This document shows positions 55,204 to 63,925 of a DNA stretch of 64,000 nt, piece by piece. The translations under genes were made by a program, and so were the position numbers. Position 1 is the first letter of the stretch. Each line of letters starts with the position of its first letter. The DNA lies in NCBI GenBank assembly GCA_002360925.1, contig DERN01000003.1:195175-259174 (forward strand), written 5' to 3'. This DNA is from Flavobacteriaceae bacterium UBA3339. GTDB lineage: Bacteria > Bacteroidota > Bacteroidia > Flavobacteriales > Flavobacteriaceae. The notes beneath the pieces were generated by a model, which searched no databases, was not told the origin of the DNA, and worked only from the letters and a program-made list of their open reading frames with translations.

Positions 55204-55214
55204 AGCCTTTTTGT
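55191..55214 (-). terminator. terminator of the hpf transcript
   Basis: On the minus strand ACAAAA-AGGC-TTTTGT forms a 6-bp stem (55199-55214), flanked by A and T runs, with TTTTTT after it. It ends the xerC-hpf transcript and overlaps the -33 box of the next promoter. Confidence 0.6.
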
Positions 55215-55229
55215 CTTTTTTTAAAATAA

Positions 55230-55529
55230 TTAATATGTTTTAATTTTCTCTTTGCGTTTAACTAATAAACGTTCTAGAGCATCAGCACCCGTATCTGTAG
55301 CTTCTTCAAATGTTTTAGCCGTTTTTTTAACGATTAAATCATCGCCAGGGATCTTTACTAATATATCAACCGATTTATTTTCTTTCCCACTGGTATTTTC
55401 AGTATGCAAAGATACATCAATTCCTACAATTTTATCATAATACTGTTCTAATTTTCCTAGACGCTCATTTATAAAATCAACTAATTTTCTGTCAACATTA
55501 AAGTTAACTGCTTGAATGTTCACTTTCAT
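55230..55529 (-). CDS. hpf: ribosome hibernation-promoting factor (short HPF)
   Basis: The 99-residue protein matches the short HPF/RaiA family: VNIQAVNFNVDRKLVDFINE start, KLEQYYDKIVGIDVSLH, and VDILVKIPGDDLIVKK with a C-terminal helix ERLLVKRKEKIK. It binds the 30S decoding region in stationary phase and helps form inactive 100S ribosomes, although the long form with a dimerisation tail is absent here. It follows xerC by 18 bases. Confidence 0.9.
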   Translation of the reverse strand: MKVNIQAVNFNVDRKLVDFINERLGKLEQYYDKIVGIDVSLHTENTSGKENKSVDILVKIPGDDLIVKKTAKTFEEATDTGADALERLLVKRKEKIKTY

Positions 55530-55547
55530 AATTTTCTGTTTAAAGGT

Positions 55548-56450
55548 TTATAATACATCATCATCTTTCCGGAATCGCGGATGTGCAGACGCATACGTTT
55601 TTTTCAACTCAGCTAAACTAGTGTGCGTATAAATTTGAGTTGAAGATAAACTTGCGTGACCCAAAATCTCCTTAATTGTATTAAGATTTGCACCTGCGTT
55701 TAACATATGTGTAGCAAAGGTATGACGCAACACATGCGGGCTTTTTTTCCCTTTAGATGTTACACCTCTAAAATAATTATTTATTAGTCGATAAACAAAT
55801 GTTTGATTTAAAATTTCACCATTTTTTAACAAAAAAAAATTCTTAGCATAACTTGATGGAAATTGCTTATTTCGTTCAATCAAAAACTCATCTAAAATAC
55901 TTGACAATTCTGAAATTAACGGAACGATACGTTCTTTTGATCGCTTACCAAGAACCTTAATTTCTTGTCGATTTAAATCGACATTTTCAATTTGAAGGTT
56001 AATCAATTCCGATTTACGAATTCCTAAAGCATAAAAAAGCGAAATAATCACGTATTCTTGGAAACCAAAAAAGTCATTTTGAAAATCGGAACGTTCTATT
56101 GTTTTCATTTCTTGTTCAGAAAAAGGAACCTGAAGCACTTTTTTTGTCCGTAAGGATTTATGCCCTTCTAAAGGAAAAGTCAAAATAGTTTTGGTTATAT
56201 AAAGAAACTTGAAATAGTTTTTTAAAGACGCTACTTTTCGGTTAATGGAATTATTACTTAAATTTTGCAACGAAAGATGAACCAACCATTTGCGAATATC
56301 TTGATACGTTATCTCACTAACTTCGGAAATACTTTTTTCTATAAAGTCCAAAAACGATTTTACATCTTTCACATACGCATTTACGGTATGTAAGGAAAAG
56401 TGCTTTTCTTTAAGCAAATAGTCTTGATATTGTGTGATATAATTTTCCAT
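55548..56450 (-). CDS. xerC: XerC-like tyrosine recombinase
   Basis: The ATG at 56450 gives 300 residues; a TTG at 56468 adds six and is less likely. There is an N-terminal SAM-like DNA-binding domain (HFSLHTVNAYVKDVKSFLDF) and a catalytic domain with Arg in YALGIRKSEL, Lys in LGKRSKERIVP, HVLRHTFATH, LGHASLSSTQ and the nucleophile Tyr in QIYTH. Xer proteins resolve chromosome dimers at dif. Position in the conserved rpsU-xerC-hpf cluster marks it as the housekeeping copy, not a mobile integrase. Confidence 0.9.
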   Translation of the reverse strand: MENYITQYQDYLLKEKHFSLHTVNAYVKDVKSFLDFIEKSISEVSEITYQDIRKWLVHLSLQNLSNNSINRKVASLKNYFKFLYITKTILTFPLEGHKSLRTKKVLQVPFSEQEMKTIERSDFQNDFFGFQEYVIISLFYALGIRKSELINLQIENVDLNRQEIKVLGKRSKERIVPLISELSSILDEFLIERNKQFPSSYAKNFFLLKNGEILNQTFVYRLINNYFRGVTSKGKKSPHVLRHTFATHMLNAGANLNTIKEILGHASLSSTQIYTHTSLAELKKTYASAHPRFRKDDDVL

Positions 56451-56510
56451 AAAAAAATCGCTAATCAAAGTTAACTTTAATTAGCGACTATAAAAACATT
56501 TTTTCAACGA

Positions 56511-56705
56511 TTAGAATTCTACAGAATCTTTTAAGCGCTGAATATATTGTGCTTTTTGCATTTGAGCTCTTTTTGATACAGAAGGCTTCGTGAAGTTTTT
56601 ACGACTTCTTAATTGACGTAACGTTCCTGTTTTGTCAAATTTTCTTTTGTAGCGTTTTAACGCTCTATCAATATTTTCTCCGTCTTTAATTGGAATGATC
56701 AACAT
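56511..56705 (-). CDS. rpsU: ribosomal protein bS21
   Basis: The 64-residue protein is bS21: MLIIPIKDGENIDRALKRYK, RKFDKTGTLRQLRSRKNFTK and a basic C-terminus. In Bacteroidota, published work reports that bS21, with bS18 and bS6, helps hide the anti-SD of 16S rRNA. This gene has a complete SD (AGGAGGTG), described at 56714-56721, while other genes in the window lack one. Its transcript is short and starts from a full promoter. Confidence 0.96.
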   Translation of the reverse strand: MLIIPIKDGENIDRALKRYKRKFDKTGTLRQLRSRKNFTKPSVSKRAQMQKAQYIQRLKDSVEF

Positions 56706-56713
56706 AATTTATA

Positions 56714-56721
56714 CACCTCCT
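56714..56721 (-). promoter_or_regulatory. full Shine-Dalgarno of rpsU
   Basis: The minus strand reads AGGAGGTG, an 8-base perfect complement to the 16S rRNA tail, 8 bases before the rpsU ATG at 56705. This decides the start. By eye no comparable SD precedes the other genes of the window. Confidence 0.95.
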
Positions 56722-56735
56722 CTCGTTAATGGGTG

Positions 56736-56765
56736 CAAATGTAAAACTATTTTTTGAAATACAAA
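56736..56765 (-). promoter_or_regulatory. promoter of rpsU
   Basis: Minus-strand TTTG (56762-56765), 18 bases, then TACATTTG (56736-56743) match the flavobacterial consensus fully. Transcription would start near 56730, giving a leader of about 25 bases that is mostly the SD. The TTTG box overlaps the end of the upstream gene at 56766 by none; it lies in the short spacer. Confidence 0.85.
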
Positions 56766-57350
56766 TTATAAATTTTGTTTTATTTCCCTAAACTCCTTTT
56801 CAGCAATTAACTCATTCAGATATTTTCTGGATAACTTACGTCCTTTTAAATATCTCCCGTTTATTGAATCTTCATAATAGAATTCAATAAAATATTCTAA
56901 TTCCTTAAAAGTTAATTCTTTCGGACTTAAGAAACGTTTATTATCATCAACATAAACTCCGCCTTCATGTTTTTCATTCTCAATTTTATTAATTTTCAAA
57001 ATGGGAATAGTTTCATTTACTTCATCAACAATATAAAGACTATTATTCAACATTTCCTTATTTACAATACCCAAATATTCCGATAAAATTCTTTTTTCAA
57101 CAATAATTCTCCCTCTTCCAAAAACATGTCTGTCTTCTTGATTCTTTTTAACACTAGAAATCCAATATTCATCACCCGATTCTACTTCATAAAAATTTCC
57201 GTTTATTCCTTTCCCACTTAAACTTCGAAATGCCTTACCATTAAAGTATATTGTTTTTCTACTTTTTGAAAATGAAACCATTCCAATCCAAGCAGGCCCA
57301 TCATCGCTAAAACCAGATTTTAATTCAATATATTTAATTTCTATTTCCAT
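56766..57350 (-). CDS. hypothetical protein of a Bacteroidota family
   Basis: The 194-residue product has no signal peptide. It starts IEIKYIELKSGFSDDGPAWI and contains KSRKTIYFNGKAFRS, a GDEYWISSVKKNQEDRH segment and a C-terminal basic helix. Proteins with the opening xIEVKYIELKxGYSDDGPAWIG occur in several Bacteroidota and have no known function; the layout suggests a soluble alpha/beta fold. The gene ends 60 bases before the rpsU start and has no obvious partner. Confidence 0.6.
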   Translation of the reverse strand: MEIEIKYIELKSGFSDDGPAWIGMVSFSKSRKTIYFNGKAFRSLSGKGINGNFYEVESGDEYWISSVKKNQEDRHVFGRGRIIVEKRILSEYLGIVNKEMLNNSLYIVDEVNETIPILKINKIENEKHEGGVYVDDNKRFLSPKELTFKELEYFIEFYYEDSINGRYLKGRKLSRKYLNELIAEKEFREIKQNL

Positions 57351-57385
57351 TCTATAATTATTCTGTAAGATGAAGATAACAAAAA

Positions 57386-57407
57386 AGGAAAGACTTTCGC
57401 CTTTCCT
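57386..57407 (-). terminator. terminator after the acyl-CoA dehydrogenase gene
   Basis: AGGAAAG (57386-57392) pairs with CTTTCCT (57401-57407) around an 8-base loop; on the minus strand TTTTT follows. It lies 31 bases after the stop at 57439. Confidence 0.75.
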
Positions 57408-57438
57408 CTTTATATCTATTTCTGTATTCCAAAAAAAA

Positions 57439-58581
57439 TTAGTCTTTTAAAATATTTCTAGAAATTACTAATTTTTGAATTTCGGTTGTTCCTTCTCCAA
57501 TGGTACATAATTTAGAATCACGGAAGAATTTCTCTACAGGGAAATCTTTCGTATATCCGTAACCTCCGTGAATTTGGATTGCCTCTGTAGAAACTTTCAC
57601 ACACACTTCAGACGAATACATTTTCGCCATTGCACCAATTTTAGTTACCGGTTTGTTGTTATTTTTTAAGAATGCCGCTTTGTGCAATAACAATTCAGAA
57701 GCTTCAATTTCGGTTGCCATATCAGCTAATTTAAAACCAATTGCTTGGAATTCTGAAATTGGTTTTCCGAACTGAACGCGTTCTTTCGAATATTTTAAAG
57801 CTGCTTCGTAAGCTCCTTTTGCAATTCCTAAAGATAAAGCTCCGATCGAAATACGTCCGCCATCTAAAATCTTCATCGCTTGGATAAACCCTTCTCCTAC
57901 TTCTCCTAAACGGTTTTCGTCCGAAATACGGCAGTTATCAAAAATCAACTCCGCAGTTTCAGAAGCACGCATTCCTAATTTATTTTCTTTTCTACCAGAA
58001 GAAAAACCTGGAGTTCCTTTTTCAATCACAAAAGCAGTCATTCCTTTTGAATCTCCTTTTTCACCTGTACGCGCAATTACAACCGCAACGTTTCCAGAAA
58101 TTGCATGCGTAATAAAGTTTTTAGCTCCGTTTAAAATCCAATCGTTTCCGTCTTTTACAGCTGTTGTAGCCATTCCTCCTGCGTCAGATCCTGTATTGTG
58201 TTCTGTTAATCCCCAAGCGCCAATCCATTCGGCAGTTGCTAATTTAGGAATCCATTTCTTTTTTTGTTCTTCATTTCCGAACGTTAGAATATGATTTGTA
58301 CACAATGAATTATGCGCAGCTACCGATAAACCAATTGAAGAATCTACTTTAGAAATTTCTTCAATAATCGTAATATATTCGTGGTAACCTAATCCAGATC
58401 CGCCTAATTCTTCAGGAACCAAAACGCCCATATATCCCATTTCTCCCAATTTTTTGAATAATTCAAGCGGAAAAATCTGGTCTTCGTCCCACGTCATAAT
58501 ATTTGGTCTGATCTCTTTTTCTGCAAAATCTCTAATCGATTGCGCAATCATTGCTTGCGTTTCGTTATACTCAAAGTTCAT
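57439..58581 (-). CDS. acyl-CoA dehydrogenase
   Basis: The 380-residue protein has the three-domain ACAD plan: an N-terminal helical domain with IRDFAEKEIRPNIMTWDE, the beta domain with EWIGAWGLTEHNTGSDAGG (FAD-binding), and a C-terminal helical domain with EAIQIHGGYGYTKDFPVEKF. The catalytic Glu is in GEGTTEIQ near residue 363. It oxidises acyl-CoA at the alpha-beta bond in fatty-acid or branched-chain degradation. The electron-transfer flavoprotein genes are not in the window. It stands alone here. Confidence 0.94.
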   Translation of the reverse strand: MNFEYNETQAMIAQSIRDFAEKEIRPNIMTWDEDQIFPLELFKKLGEMGYMGVLVPEELGGSGLGYHEYITIIEEISKVDSSIGLSVAAHNSLCTNHILTFGNEEQKKKWIPKLATAEWIGAWGLTEHNTGSDAGGMATTAVKDGNDWILNGAKNFITHAISGNVAVVIARTGEKGDSKGMTAFVIEKGTPGFSSGRKENKLGMRASETAELIFDNCRISDENRLGEVGEGFIQAMKILDGGRISIGALSLGIAKGAYEAALKYSKERVQFGKPISEFQAIGFKLADMATEIEASELLLHKAAFLKNNNKPVTKIGAMAKMYSSEVCVKVSTEAIQIHGGYGYTKDFPVEKFFRDSKLCTIGEGTTEIQKLVISRNILKD

Positions 58582-58620
58582 TTTTAATTTGTTTATTTGT
58601 TCTGTTTTTTGCTTGTTTTT

Positions 58621-59460
58621 CTAAAAATCCAAATATAACCTAATTATTTTTAATTTGTCAAGTGGAAAACTGCTAATATTTTCTAAATCTTCAATATTTA
58701 ACCGTTCTTCTTTCTTACTCCGAAACACGACAATTTCTCTTGCCAAACGCGCATTTAGATACGGAATTTGAGCAATTTCGTCTTTTGAAGCGGTATTTAA
58801 ATTCACTTTTTTAATTTCGGGCTTGCTTTTTATATACACATTTTGCTTTAAAACATGAACTGCTTCTGGACGCAAACCTTTGATATAATTCAATTGATCG
58901 ACCGAAATAAAACCTTTTAATTGTTCGCGTTCTGATAAAACCAAATTCGCAAAATAATTTCCAATTCCATTTATTGCGATTAACTCATCAAATGTAATGG
59001 TGTTTAAATCGACTTTCTTTACAACCTTTTCTTTCTTAAAATCGATTCGTTGTTTTTGTTGCGTCCATTCAGGAAATTTAAAATAAACCGAAATCTTTGC
59101 TAACAACTCGTCCGAAACGTTCGTCACATTTTGAAATTCTTTTGCAGAATTTATAAATTTCCCTCCTGCTCTAAATCGACTTAACCGATCAACTTCTTCT
59201 ACATTCATTCCTAATTTCGCAGCTTTTTCGTCGTTTATATAATTAGGATTAAAAGGTTGCATTTCGTACTTCTTTAAAGAAACCGATTTCAAGCTGTCGA
59301 TTTCTCTTTGAACTTCCGTATCAACCACAAAACTTGATTTATTTTCCTTTGTATTATATTTCAACATTAAAATTACTACTTGCAATAAAACCACCATTCC
59401 GATCAAAATCAAAATCGAAAAACGTTGCTTTTTATTGAAATAAGGAATTTTCGTTTTCAT
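58621..59460 (-). CDS. helix-hairpin-helix DNA-binding protein (ComEA-like), membrane-anchored
   Basis: The ATG at 59460 overlaps the DUF2851 stop as ATGA and gives 279 residues; a longer start at 59514 lies inside the upstream gene. A hydrophobic segment (about residues 13-33, ILILIGMVVLLQVVILML) anchors the N-terminus. Helix-hairpin-helix motifs follow in VDLNTITFDELIAINGIGNY and VNLNTASKDEIAQIPYLNAR, with a further degenerate one. This plan is that of ComEA-type DNA-binding proteins, suggesting a role with DNA at the cell surface, but competence genes are not adjacent. Confidence 0.75.
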   Translation of the reverse strand: MKTKIPYFNKKQRFSILILIGMVVLLQVVILMLKYNTKENKSSFVVDTEVQREIDSLKSVSLKKYEMQPFNPNYINDEKAAKLGMNVEEVDRLSRFRAGGKFINSAKEFQNVTNVSDELLAKISVYFKFPEWTQQKQRIDFKKEKVVKKVDLNTITFDELIAINGIGNYFANLVLSEREQLKGFISVDQLNYIKGLRPEAVHVLKQNVYIKSKPEIKKVNLNTASKDEIAQIPYLNARLAREIVVFRSKKEERLNIEDLENISSFPLDKLKIIRLYLDF

Positions 59461-60722
59461 CTGTCCATCAGTTTTATTCCAATATCGCAATTTAAACAAC
59501 GTCTTAAATCGCAATAATTCTTCTTTAAAAACAAAACCGACTGACTATCTAAAGCGTTTTCAATCGGAACCTTTAATGCTTTAAACAAATTCGTTGTCGC
59601 ATTTTTTTCGAAAGTAGTTGATTGATAACGTTGTAAAATCTCTTCTATCATATCATTTCCTATTTGCTGATGATACACATATTGAAAAGGCAAAATAGTA
59701 TTAATGAGAATTAATTGATAAAACGAAGGCGAAATGGTTTTGTTGCGTTTGGGATGTTCGCGATTAAAAACATAATGCGTTTGCCAATAATCAGAAGGTT
59801 TGATTCCTAACAATGGATTTTTAACACAAAGTTCTTCGGGATTTTTGACCAAATTAAAAAGGAATAATTGCGTATGAAAAAAACTTGCAAATTGCACTAA
59901 TCGGATTGTTGGAAAATTATCGGGACGCAATTTATAAAACTCAACCTTTTTAGAAATAGTCGATAAATTATACTTTTGCTTTAAATACTGATACGTTTTC
60001 TTTAATCGATTAAAATAAAAAGATTCGTTGTTTTCATTGAGCAAATTTGCCGTTCCTAAAAATAAAGCTTCTAAATGAATTAAAACCGATTGTTCTTTTT
60101 TTAGGATTTTTAAAGGAAGATTTTTCGCTATTTCATAAAAAGATTCGTTGTTGACATTTAAACCAAAGTTTCGAAGCAATAACCGATAAAAAGCTTCTTC
60201 CCAATCGTTTTGCGTTTCTTTCAATTCCACAACAATTCGATCTGTGAATTGTTCCAAACGTTCGATTATTAATTTTTCTTTCCACAAAACCCAATCAAAA
60301 GCAGAAAAACGATGAATCGATTCTTCACAGAAAATATATTTTGGTTGTAACTTAAATTGATTGTAAGCTTTAAAAACCGATTGAGGAACAAAATTTTTTA
60401 AAACCAAAGTCGGAATTTCGGAACCATTATTGCGTAAAACCGGTACATCATCATTCCAAACAACATGCAAAATTACATTGTTGTATTTAGGATCTTGTTC
60501 GTGATTATGAAGATACCAATCGGAAGCGTTTACGTGCATTTCTACGTTTCCCGCCCAAAGCTGATCGTCGATATACATTTTAGCATTAAAAAAATCAGGA
60601 CCTTCGGATCCTAAAAACAAACCAAAATCTTTTATCACGATTTCGTTATTCTGAACCGTTTTAAGTGTAGTTGCATTAAGCTTTTTAAACCTCCAAACAT
60701 AGTGCAAAAAATCCTCCTTCAT
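59457..60722 (-). CDS. DUF2851 family protein
   Basis: From the ATG at 60722 the protein has 421 residues (a TTG at 60728 precedes it). The sequence FGLFLGSEGPDFFNAKMYID and GNVEMHVNASDWYLHNH in the first 100 residues, and a C-terminal CDLRRCLNCDIG cysteine cluster, match DUF2851. A ligand-binding or nuclease-like role has been guessed for such proteins, but none is established. It is co-transcribed with the HhH gene by a 4-base overlap. Confidence 0.82.
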   Translation of the reverse strand: MKEDFLHYVWRFKKLNATTLKTVQNNEIVIKDFGLFLGSEGPDFFNAKMYIDDQLWAGNVEMHVNASDWYLHNHEQDPKYNNVILHVVWNDDVPVLRNNGSEIPTLVLKNFVPQSVFKAYNQFKLQPKYIFCEESIHRFSAFDWVLWKEKLIIERLEQFTDRIVVELKETQNDWEEAFYRLLLRNFGLNVNNESFYEIAKNLPLKILKKEQSVLIHLEALFLGTANLLNENNESFYFNRLKKTYQYLKQKYNLSTISKKVEFYKLRPDNFPTIRLVQFASFFHTQLFLFNLVKNPEELCVKNPLLGIKPSDYWQTHYVFNREHPKRNKTISPSFYQLILINTILPFQYVYHQQIGNDMIEEILQRYQSTTFEKNATTNLFKALKVPIENALDSQSVLFLKKNYCDLRRCLNCDIGIKLMDR

Positions 60723-60777
60723 AATCAAAAGCTTTGTCTAAATTTAAACTAAATAATTCAAATCTCCTAATAATCAA

Positions 60778-60785
60778 TACATTTG
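60778..60785 (+). promoter_or_regulatory. -7 box very close to the PNGase F-like gene start
   Basis: TACATTTG matches TAnnTTTG and lies only 15 bases before the ATG at 60801, so the transcript would be nearly leaderless. No good -33 TTTG is seen. Confidence 0.45.
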
Positions 60786-60800
60786 CAGAAACATTGATTC

Positions 60801-62456
60801 ATGAAGACATTTACATTTCTACTTTTATTTATAACGCAGTTTTCAATTGCGCAATCAACACAATATCAACTTATTTACACCGAGAAATACAACGGAAAAG
60901 AAATCAATTCCGATAAAAAAACAACGGTTTTTGCAGATGAAAACCAAACTTTAATTACGAATTCGAATTTCGATAAAAGTGATTTTCCTAAACAACGAAG
61001 CTTTATCGATACCAAAAAGGTATTAATTACGACCGAAGGATATTTAAATACCGATAAAATTATTTCGATGGTTGATTCTTCTTCTATCGCAAAACAGAAT
61101 TTGACCATTACAAACGAAACTGCCATTATTTTGGGTTATAAAGCTACAAAAGCTATAACGAGCATTAATTCGAACCGAATCGACATTTGGTTTACAACAG
61201 AATTACCCATAAAAGCCGCTCCAAATTCGTTGGGAATAAACTTAGGAACGGTTTTAAAATATATTCGAAATAACGATTATGTGATCGAAGTTTCGTCGAT
61301 TAAAAAAAGTCGTAAGAAGGAAATCATGAATTTAAATCCTTCCAAAAATCAAATCGTAGATGGTTTGGTTTATCAAGATTTAATGATAAAAGCGCGTTAC
61401 AAAGCCATTTCGATATTTAAAGACGAAATGATTAGTTTTAACGAAAACAACGTTTCGAACGATTCTATTTTTAAGTTCGCAAACGGAACTGTAGCTTTAA
61501 GAAAAATCAAGTTTCCGAAAATTGAAAAAGGGAGTTTGGTATTTTTAGATGTAAAACAACGAGCAAATGGCGATGCATATGACAGAACCGGTTCGGTTTT
61601 CGCTATTTTACCAAGCAGCAAAACAACCTTTTTAAAAGGCTTACAAGAAGGAATTAACACGTTGCCTTTGTACGATAACGGAACTTCGAAGAAATATCAA
61701 GGCATTGCTTCTTCCAAAAATTACGAAACAACGTTAGAACTCATGCGTTTTTTTACTTCGTTTGGTGTTCATCATTTTAATCACATCAAACTAAAAGACA
61801 AAGATTGGCACGATTGGTCGGATTTTCGTCAGGATATTTCGGAATTTAACGAAGCGTTTTCTGAAAAAGAAATCTACATTGGAATCTTTATTGGAAATTA
61901 CGATAAAGGCGGACATAAAGTTTCGGTAAATATCACGATTCATCCAAACGATCGAAATTTATTCGGAAACAACGTCATAAAACCTTTGTTTAACACAACA
62001 AATGTAATGGAAATGGGCGGACAAGAATATCCTATTTTGTTCGAAAACAACAAAACCTTAAAAGTTACTTTTACGTTAGAACACGATTTAAAACAAACTT
62101 ATCTTAGATATATTGCAACCGGACACGGAGGTTGGGAAAACGGCGATGAATTTGTGCCGAAAGAACATGAACTATATTTAGACCAACAATTGGTTCAAAA
62201 ATGGATTCCTTGGCGCACAGAATGTGGTTCGTATCGTTTGTACAATCCCGCTTCGGGTAATTTTATGAATGGATTATCAAGTTCTGATCTTTCTCGCGCA
62301 AATTGGTGTCCGGGAACAGTAACGAATCCGATTTATATTCCGTTGGGAAGTTTAAAAGCTGGCACACACGAAATAGAAGTTAAAATTCCGCAAGGAAAGC
62401 CCGAAGGCGGAAGTTTTAGTTATTGGAACGTTTCGGGCGTTTTGATTGGATCATAA
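60801..62456 (+). CDS. secreted PNGase F-like protein with a GLPGLI-like N-terminal domain
   Basis: The 551-residue protein has a signal peptide ending TQFSIAQ. Residues about 19-215 resemble the GLPGLI family: ILGYKATKA, DIWFTTELPIKAAPNSLG, but the GLPGLI core reads NLGTVL. Residues about 225-551 resemble peptide-N-glycosidase F, which cleaves N-glycans from glycoproteins: YLRYIATGHGGWENGDEF matches the region holding catalytic Glu206, and SDLSRANWCPG matches DRAGWCPG. The Glu118 position reads as Gly in YIGIFIG, so activity is uncertain. No T9SS tail is present. Divergent from the DUF2851 gene. Confidence 0.75.
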   Translation: MKTFTFLLLFITQFSIAQSTQYQLIYTEKYNGKEINSDKKTTVFADENQTLITNSNFDKSDFPKQRSFIDTKKVLITTEGYLNTDKIISMVDSSSIAKQNLTITNETAIILGYKATKAITSINSNRIDIWFTTELPIKAAPNSLGINLGTVLKYIRNNDYVIEVSSIKKSRKKEIMNLNPSKNQIVDGLVYQDLMIKARYKAISIFKDEMISFNENNVSNDSIFKFANGTVALRKIKFPKIEKGSLVFLDVKQRANGDAYDRTGSVFAILPSSKTTFLKGLQEGINTLPLYDNGTSKKYQGIASSKNYETTLELMRFFTSFGVHHFNHIKLKDKDWHDWSDFRQDISEFNEAFSEKEIYIGIFIGNYDKGGHKVSVNITIHPNDRNLFGNNVIKPLFNTTNVMEMGGQEYPILFENNKTLKVTFTLEHDLKQTYLRYIATGHGGWENGDEFVPKEHELYLDQQLVQKWIPWRTECGSYRLYNPASGNFMNGLSSSDLSRANWCPGTVTNPIYIPLGSLKAGTHEIEVKIPQGKPEGGSFSYWNVSGVLIGS

Positions 62457-62460
62457 AGCA

Positions 62461-62490
62461 AAAAAGCGACTCAAATATGAGTCGCTTTTT
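62461..62490. terminator. bidirectional terminator between convergent genes
   Basis: AAAAAGCGACTCA (62461-62473), AATA loop, TGAGTCGCTTTTT (62478-62490): a 13-bp stem. T runs exist on both strands, serving the PNGase F-like gene and the leftward cystathionine beta-synthase-like gene. Confidence 0.92.
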
Positions 62491-62491
62491 T

Positions 62492-63853
62492 TTATTTAAT
62501 AGAATTAATGATATCGTATTTTGTAATAATATGATGTTTTCCGTTTCCTAAATCTACCAAAACTGCATTATTTTCTTTTGTAATTAATTTAGAAACCTCT
62601 TCTACTTTAGCTTTTCTGTTCACAATAGGATAAGCTTTCCCCATAATTTCATGAATTGGCTTTTCGGCAATATCCGAGTTTTCCATATACGCAGCAAACA
62701 AATCGCTGTCTTCAACAGAACCAACAAATCCTTCTTTATCGATTACCGGAATTTGCGATATTTTGAATTTACGAATGCGATCCAGCGCATGCGAAACCAA
62801 TTCTTCTGTACGCACCACAACCAAAGGTTTATCGATATGATTTTTAATTAAATCTTCGGCAGTTACAATTTCTTCTTCTAAATATCCTCGTTCACGCATC
62901 CAATCGTCGTTAAAAATCTTTCCAACATATCGTGAACCTGAATCATGAAATAAAACCACCACCACATCATCCGGTTTTAATTCGTCTTTCATTTGCAATA
63001 AACCTTTAATTGCTGATCCAGACGACATTCCTACAAAAACTCCTTCTTCTAAAGCTAAGCGACGTGTATAAACTGCAGCGTCTTTATCGGTTACTTTTGT
63101 AAAATGGTCGATTACCGAGAAATCAACATTCTTTGGTAAAATATCTTCTCCAATTCCTTCCGTAACGTAAGAATAAACTTCGTTCTCATCAAAAATTCCT
63201 GTTTCGTGGTATTTTTTAAAAACAGATCCATATGTATCAACTCCCCAAACTTTCACATTCGGATTTTGCTCTTTTAAGTATTTACCAACTCCAGAAATAG
63301 TTCCTCCTGTCCCTACTCCAACGATAAAGTGCGTTACTTTTCCTTCTGTTTGATTCCAAATTTCAGGTCCGGTTTGTTCGTAATTCGCTTGAGCATTCGA
63401 AGGATTATCGTATTGGTTTACATACCAAGCATTCGGAGTTTCTTCGGCCAAACGTTTCGAAACCGAATAATACGAACGTGGATCATCTGGTTCAACATCG
63501 GTTGGACAAACCACTACTTTTGCACCAACAGCGCGCAAAATATCCATCTTTTCTTTCGATTGTTTGTCGGTAATAACACAAATCAATTTGTAGCCTTTAA
63601 TAATCGCCGCTAAAGCCAATCCCATTCCGGTATTTCCCGAAGTTCCTTCAATAATAGTTCCGCCTGGTTTTAATCTTCCGTCAGCTTCTGCGTCTTCTAC
63701 CATTTTTAAAGCCATACGATCTTTACAAGAATGCCCAGGATTAAAATATTCGACTTTTGCCAAAACCTTACAAGGCAACTCTTTTACAATGTTGTTTAAC
63801 TGCACCAAAGGCGTATTTCCAATGGTTTCTAATATATTTTTAGCGTAATTCAT
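62492..63853 (-). CDS. cystathionine beta-synthase-like enzyme (PLP plus CBS domains)
   Basis: The 453-residue protein has a type II PLP fold with the Schiff-base Lys44 in GHSCKDRMALKM, the phosphate loop TSGNTGMGLALA, and VGTGGTISGVGKYLK. A pair of CBS domains fills the C-terminus (about 335-453, KPLVVVRTEELVSHALDRIR onward). There is no heme-binding N-terminus, unlike human CBS. It likely joins serine (or O-acetylserine) with homocysteine or sulfide, with regulation by the CBS pair, perhaps through adenosyl ligands. The start ATG is followed by conserved residues at once. Confidence 0.9.
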   Translation of the reverse strand: MNYAKNILETIGNTPLVQLNNIVKELPCKVLAKVEYFNPGHSCKDRMALKMVEDAEADGRLKPGGTIIEGTSGNTGMGLALAAIIKGYKLICVITDKQSKEKMDILRAVGAKVVVCPTDVEPDDPRSYYSVSKRLAEETPNAWYVNQYDNPSNAQANYEQTGPEIWNQTEGKVTHFIVGVGTGGTISGVGKYLKEQNPNVKVWGVDTYGSVFKKYHETGIFDENEVYSYVTEGIGEDILPKNVDFSVIDHFTKVTDKDAAVYTRRLALEEGVFVGMSSGSAIKGLLQMKDELKPDDVVVVLFHDSGSRYVGKIFNDDWMRERGYLEEEIVTAEDLIKNHIDKPLVVVRTEELVSHALDRIRKFKISQIPVIDKEGFVGSVEDSDLFAAYMENSDIAEKPIHEIMGKAYPIVNRKAKVEEVSKLITKENNAVLVDLGNGKHHIITKYDIINSIK

Positions 63854-63903
63854 TTTAAAATAATTTCGAGCAAAGATACAAATTAGCTGAGCTAAAACGA
63901 AAA

Positions 63904-63925
63904 AAGTTGTGTTACCACAACTTTA
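63904..63925 (-). terminator. terminator of the gene at the right edge
   Basis: AAAGTTGTG (63904-63912) and CACAACTTT (63917-63925) form a 9-bp stem with a TTAC loop; on the minus strand a TTTTTT run follows. It overlaps the stop codon of the partial gene. Confidence 0.8.

Noticed and set aside
55548..56450. Phage or transposon integrase
   Set aside because: It lies in the conserved rpsU-xerC-hpf cluster with no att repeats or phage genes near, so it is the chromosomal Xer.
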